From assembly GCA_947095945.1 (NCBI GenBank), contig CAMUQM010000076.1, positions 1 to 8,668 of the forward strand: a DNA stretch of 8,668 bases, written 5' to 3'. This DNA is from an uncultured Prevotella sp. (GTDB lineage: Bacteria; Bacteroidota; Bacteroidia; Bacteroidales; Bacteroidaceae). The notes below the pieces were generated by a model. The model had not been told where the DNA came from and did no database searches. It saw nothing but the letters and a program-made list of their open reading frames with translations. This document shows, one piece after another, positions 7,869-8,668 of this stretch. Both the position numbers and the translations under genes were made by a program. Numbering within the stretch: the first letter of the stretch is position 1; each line of letters begins with the position of its first letter.

Positions 7869-7898
7869 CTGTTCATCTGTGTCTTCTGTGAGAGAAAA
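7869..7898 (+). repeat. 30-bp dispersed repeat, copy 1
   Basis: The segment begins CTGTTCATCTGTGT and ends CTGTGAGAGAAAA. It matches 8330-8359 at 26 of 30 positions in the same orientation. It is non-coding. AAAAATCTGT also occurs twice nearby (7804-7813 and 7854-7863), and a small hairpin GACC-TTTA-GGTC lies at 7823-7834. The function is not known to me. Confidence 0.65.
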
Positions 7899-7958
7899 AA
7901 TCGCCCTGTGCCGTTTGAAATAATCTTACAAAATGTCAGGCAAAAAGGCTGAAAAAAG

Positions 7959-7980
7959 GCTAAAAATGAGCATTTTTAGC
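7959..7980. repeat. Perfect 10-bp-arm palindrome
   Basis: GCTAAAAATG and CATTTTTAGC face each other around a two-base AG centre. It is followed at 7992-8009 by a second small hairpin (CTGCTT and AAGCAG with a six-base loop). The first arm's A-rich and T-rich halves could give a weak terminator on either strand, but the T-tract is inside the stem, so I do not call it one. Confidence 0.6.
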
Positions 7981-8025
7981 ACCCTTGTAAGCTGCTTACT
8001 ATCAAGCAGTTGAAAGAGTGCTTTT

Positions 8026-8085
8026 CAAAAGATGCTTAGTAAGGTTTCAAAAGGTGCTTAGTAAAGTTTTTAAAGGGCACCTTTT
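8026..8085 (+). repeat. 22-bp tandem duplication with an adjoining inverted repeat
   Basis: Two 22-bp copies (8026-8047 and 8048-8069) agree at 20 positions and share TGCTTAGTAA. The second copy carries AAAAGGTGC (8049-8057), which is a perfect inverted match to GCACCTTTT (8077-8085) and would form a 9-bp stem with a 19-base loop. A further short inverted repeat CGTTAA/TTAACG lies at 8100-8122. The whole stretch 7920-8125 is non-coding but unusually structured. Confidence 0.65.
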
Positions 8086-8208
8086 ACAAGCCAAAAGGGC
8101 GTTAATTCGAATGGAGTTAACGGTCTGTTTAGTTTCAAGATTTGAATTATCTTTACAAGAAGGGTATATACATAAGACATAATGAGTATAAGACAGCATA
8201 AAAACAAT

Positions 8209-8247
8209 AAAGGCAGAGTAACAAATTAATATGTTCCTCTGCCTTTT
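8209..8247. terminator. Bidirectional terminator-like hairpin
   Basis: AAAGGCAGAG, one mismatch, then AACA (8209-8223) pairs with TGTT, the mismatch, then CTCTGCCTTT (8232-8246) around an eight-base AT loop. On the + strand the second arm runs into TTTT (8244-8247). On the - strand the equivalent T-rich run is TTATTGTTTTTATGC. It sits between the converging operon and tRNA unit, so it could stop read-through from either side. The arms resemble the core word of the repeat array (CAGAGTAACA). Confidence 0.6.
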
Positions 8248-8329
8248 ATACATTATGTTTCTTTCTTTTTTATGGTGTTAGCCTTCTGTGCTATCTCTAA
8301 TCTTTAGCTTTCTCTGTTCCGCCTCGCAT

Positions 8330-8359
8330 CTGTTCATCCGTATTATCTGTGAGAGAAAA
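8330..8359 (+). repeat. 30-bp dispersed repeat, copy 2
   Basis: This is the second copy of the element at 7869-7898, 461 bp away in the same orientation, with differences at four positions. It is followed by a short GAACTTT tandem (8361-8374). It is non-coding. Confidence 0.65.
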
Positions 8360-8398
8360 TGAACTTTGAACTTTATGTTCCTTTTACTTTCTGTCTCA

Positions 8399-8477
8399 TG
8401 TTCTTAGAGTTACTTTGTCTTTATTTACCCTATCTACAAGTAACAGGTTAACTTCGTCTACCAATTCATTTGTCTAC
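8399..8477 (+). repeat. Decayed copy of the higher-order repeat unit
   Basis: The core word reads GTTACTTTGTC (8409-8419), one base from the consensus GTTACTCTGTC. It is followed by ACAAGTAACAGGTTAACTTC and then GTCTACC and TTTGTCTACT words, in the orientation of the right array. The similarity is patchy, so this looks like an old, diverged member of the same family, more than 600 bp from the main array. Confidence 0.55.
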
Positions 8478-8480
8478 TAA

Positions 8481-8513
8481 AAACAAAAAACCTTGGCGGG
8501 AAGCCAAGGTTTT
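8481..8513 (-). terminator. Intrinsic terminator of the tRNA-Asp unit
   Basis: On the - strand, CCTTGGC and GCCAAGG (8491-8497 and 8503-8509) form a perfect GC-rich 7-bp stem with a 5-base loop, extended by A-T pairs and followed by TTTTTTGTTT. The stem starts only a few bases past the mature tRNA 3' end. TTTT on the + strand side gives it weak activity in that direction as well. Confidence 0.9.
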
Positions 8514-8515
8514 AG

Positions 8516-8589
8516 CGGTGCGTACGAGACTCGAACTCGTGACCTCCTGCGTGACAGGCAGGCATTCTAACCAACTGAACTAACGCACC
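8516..8589 (-). tRNA. tRNA-Asp (GTC)
   Basis: The 74-nt gene reads GGTGCGT at the 5' acceptor arm, paired with ACGCACC at the 3' arm. It has a D arm with GTTCAGTTGGTTAGAAT, an anticodon stem CCTGC/GCAGG around the loop CTGTCAC (anticodon GTC at 8553-8555), and a T arm with GAGTTCGAGTCTC. The discriminator base is G, as expected for an aspartate tRNA. CCA is not encoded. It is the second, promoter-distal gene of a tandem pair. Confidence 0.97.
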
Positions 8590-8614
8590 ATGCATTACAG
8601 ATTTCGGGTTTCAG

Positions 8615-8668
8615 CGGTGCGTACGAGACTCGAACTCGTGACCTCCTGCGTGACAGGCAGGCATTCTA
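8615..8668 (-). tRNA. tRNA-Asp (GTC), second copy, cut by the window edge
   Basis: Fifty-four bases of the 3' part are visible, with the anticodon at 8652-8654. They are identical to the same part of the neighbouring copy, at an offset of 99 bp. The 25-bp spacer (8590-8614) has no terminator, so the two are probably cotranscribed. The 5' acceptor strand, part of the D arm and the promoter lie beyond the window. Confidence 0.95.

Noticed and set aside
8047..8253. 68-residue - strand frame in the spacer
   Set aside because: It runs through a terminator-like hairpin and the 22-bp tandem duplication. It is Cys- and Ile-rich as expected from AT-rich DNA, and has no domain or convincing start context.
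8516..8668. tRNA-associated integration site
   Set aside because: tRNA 3' ends are common att sites, but the duplicated part is simply a second tRNA copy in tandem. No integrase or displaced tRNA fragment is visible.

Overview
The window looks like a Bacteroidota chromosome, most likely Prevotella or a close relative. The reasons are a SusC/SusD-type outer-membrane uptake pair, several short lipoproteins whose signal peptides end at a cysteine followed by polar or acidic residues, genes without clear Shine-Dalgarno sites, and AT-rich intergenic DNA full of short words such as AACTTGTTAAC. The genus is inferred from this style, not from a marker gene.

Positions 1-7261 hold one co-directional gene set on the + strand. 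In order it encodes a SusC-like TonB-dependent transporter (5' end outside the window), a SusD-like lipoprotein, a zinc metallopeptidase lipoprotein with an HEFMH site, a DUF4302-type lipoprotein, and a lipoprotein with two BACON-like beta domains and an unrecognised C-terminal domain. Gaps are 11, 11, 102-103 and 2 bp, so this is probably one operon. The 103-bp gap contains a long hairpin that may separate expression of the first three genes from the last two. No glycoside hydrolase, lyase, sulfatase or regulator is visible. The only enzyme is a metallopeptidase, so the set looks more like a protein or peptide capture and import locus than a glycan one. That substrate is an inference.

Positions 7262-8515 (about 1.25 kb) hold no credible protein gene. 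Just after the operon come repeat blocks built from 8-9 bp words (AACTTGTT, AACTCGTC), arranged as 46-78 bp higher-order units. One block (7270-7362) is inverted relative to the other (7521-7797). Between them lies a strong hairpin plus T-tract (7445-7487) that looks like the operon terminator and is itself made of the same words. Further right are a palindrome, a 22-bp tandem duplication, a 30-bp dispersed repeat, a bidirectional terminator-like hairpin (8209-8247) and a decayed copy of the repeat unit.

Positions 8481-8668 hold two tandem tRNA-Asp(GTC) genes on the - strand, 25 bp apart and identical over the part that can be compared, followed by a strong intrinsic terminator. The upstream copy is cut by the window edge. 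The + strand operon and the - strand tRNA unit therefore converge on the repeat-rich region.
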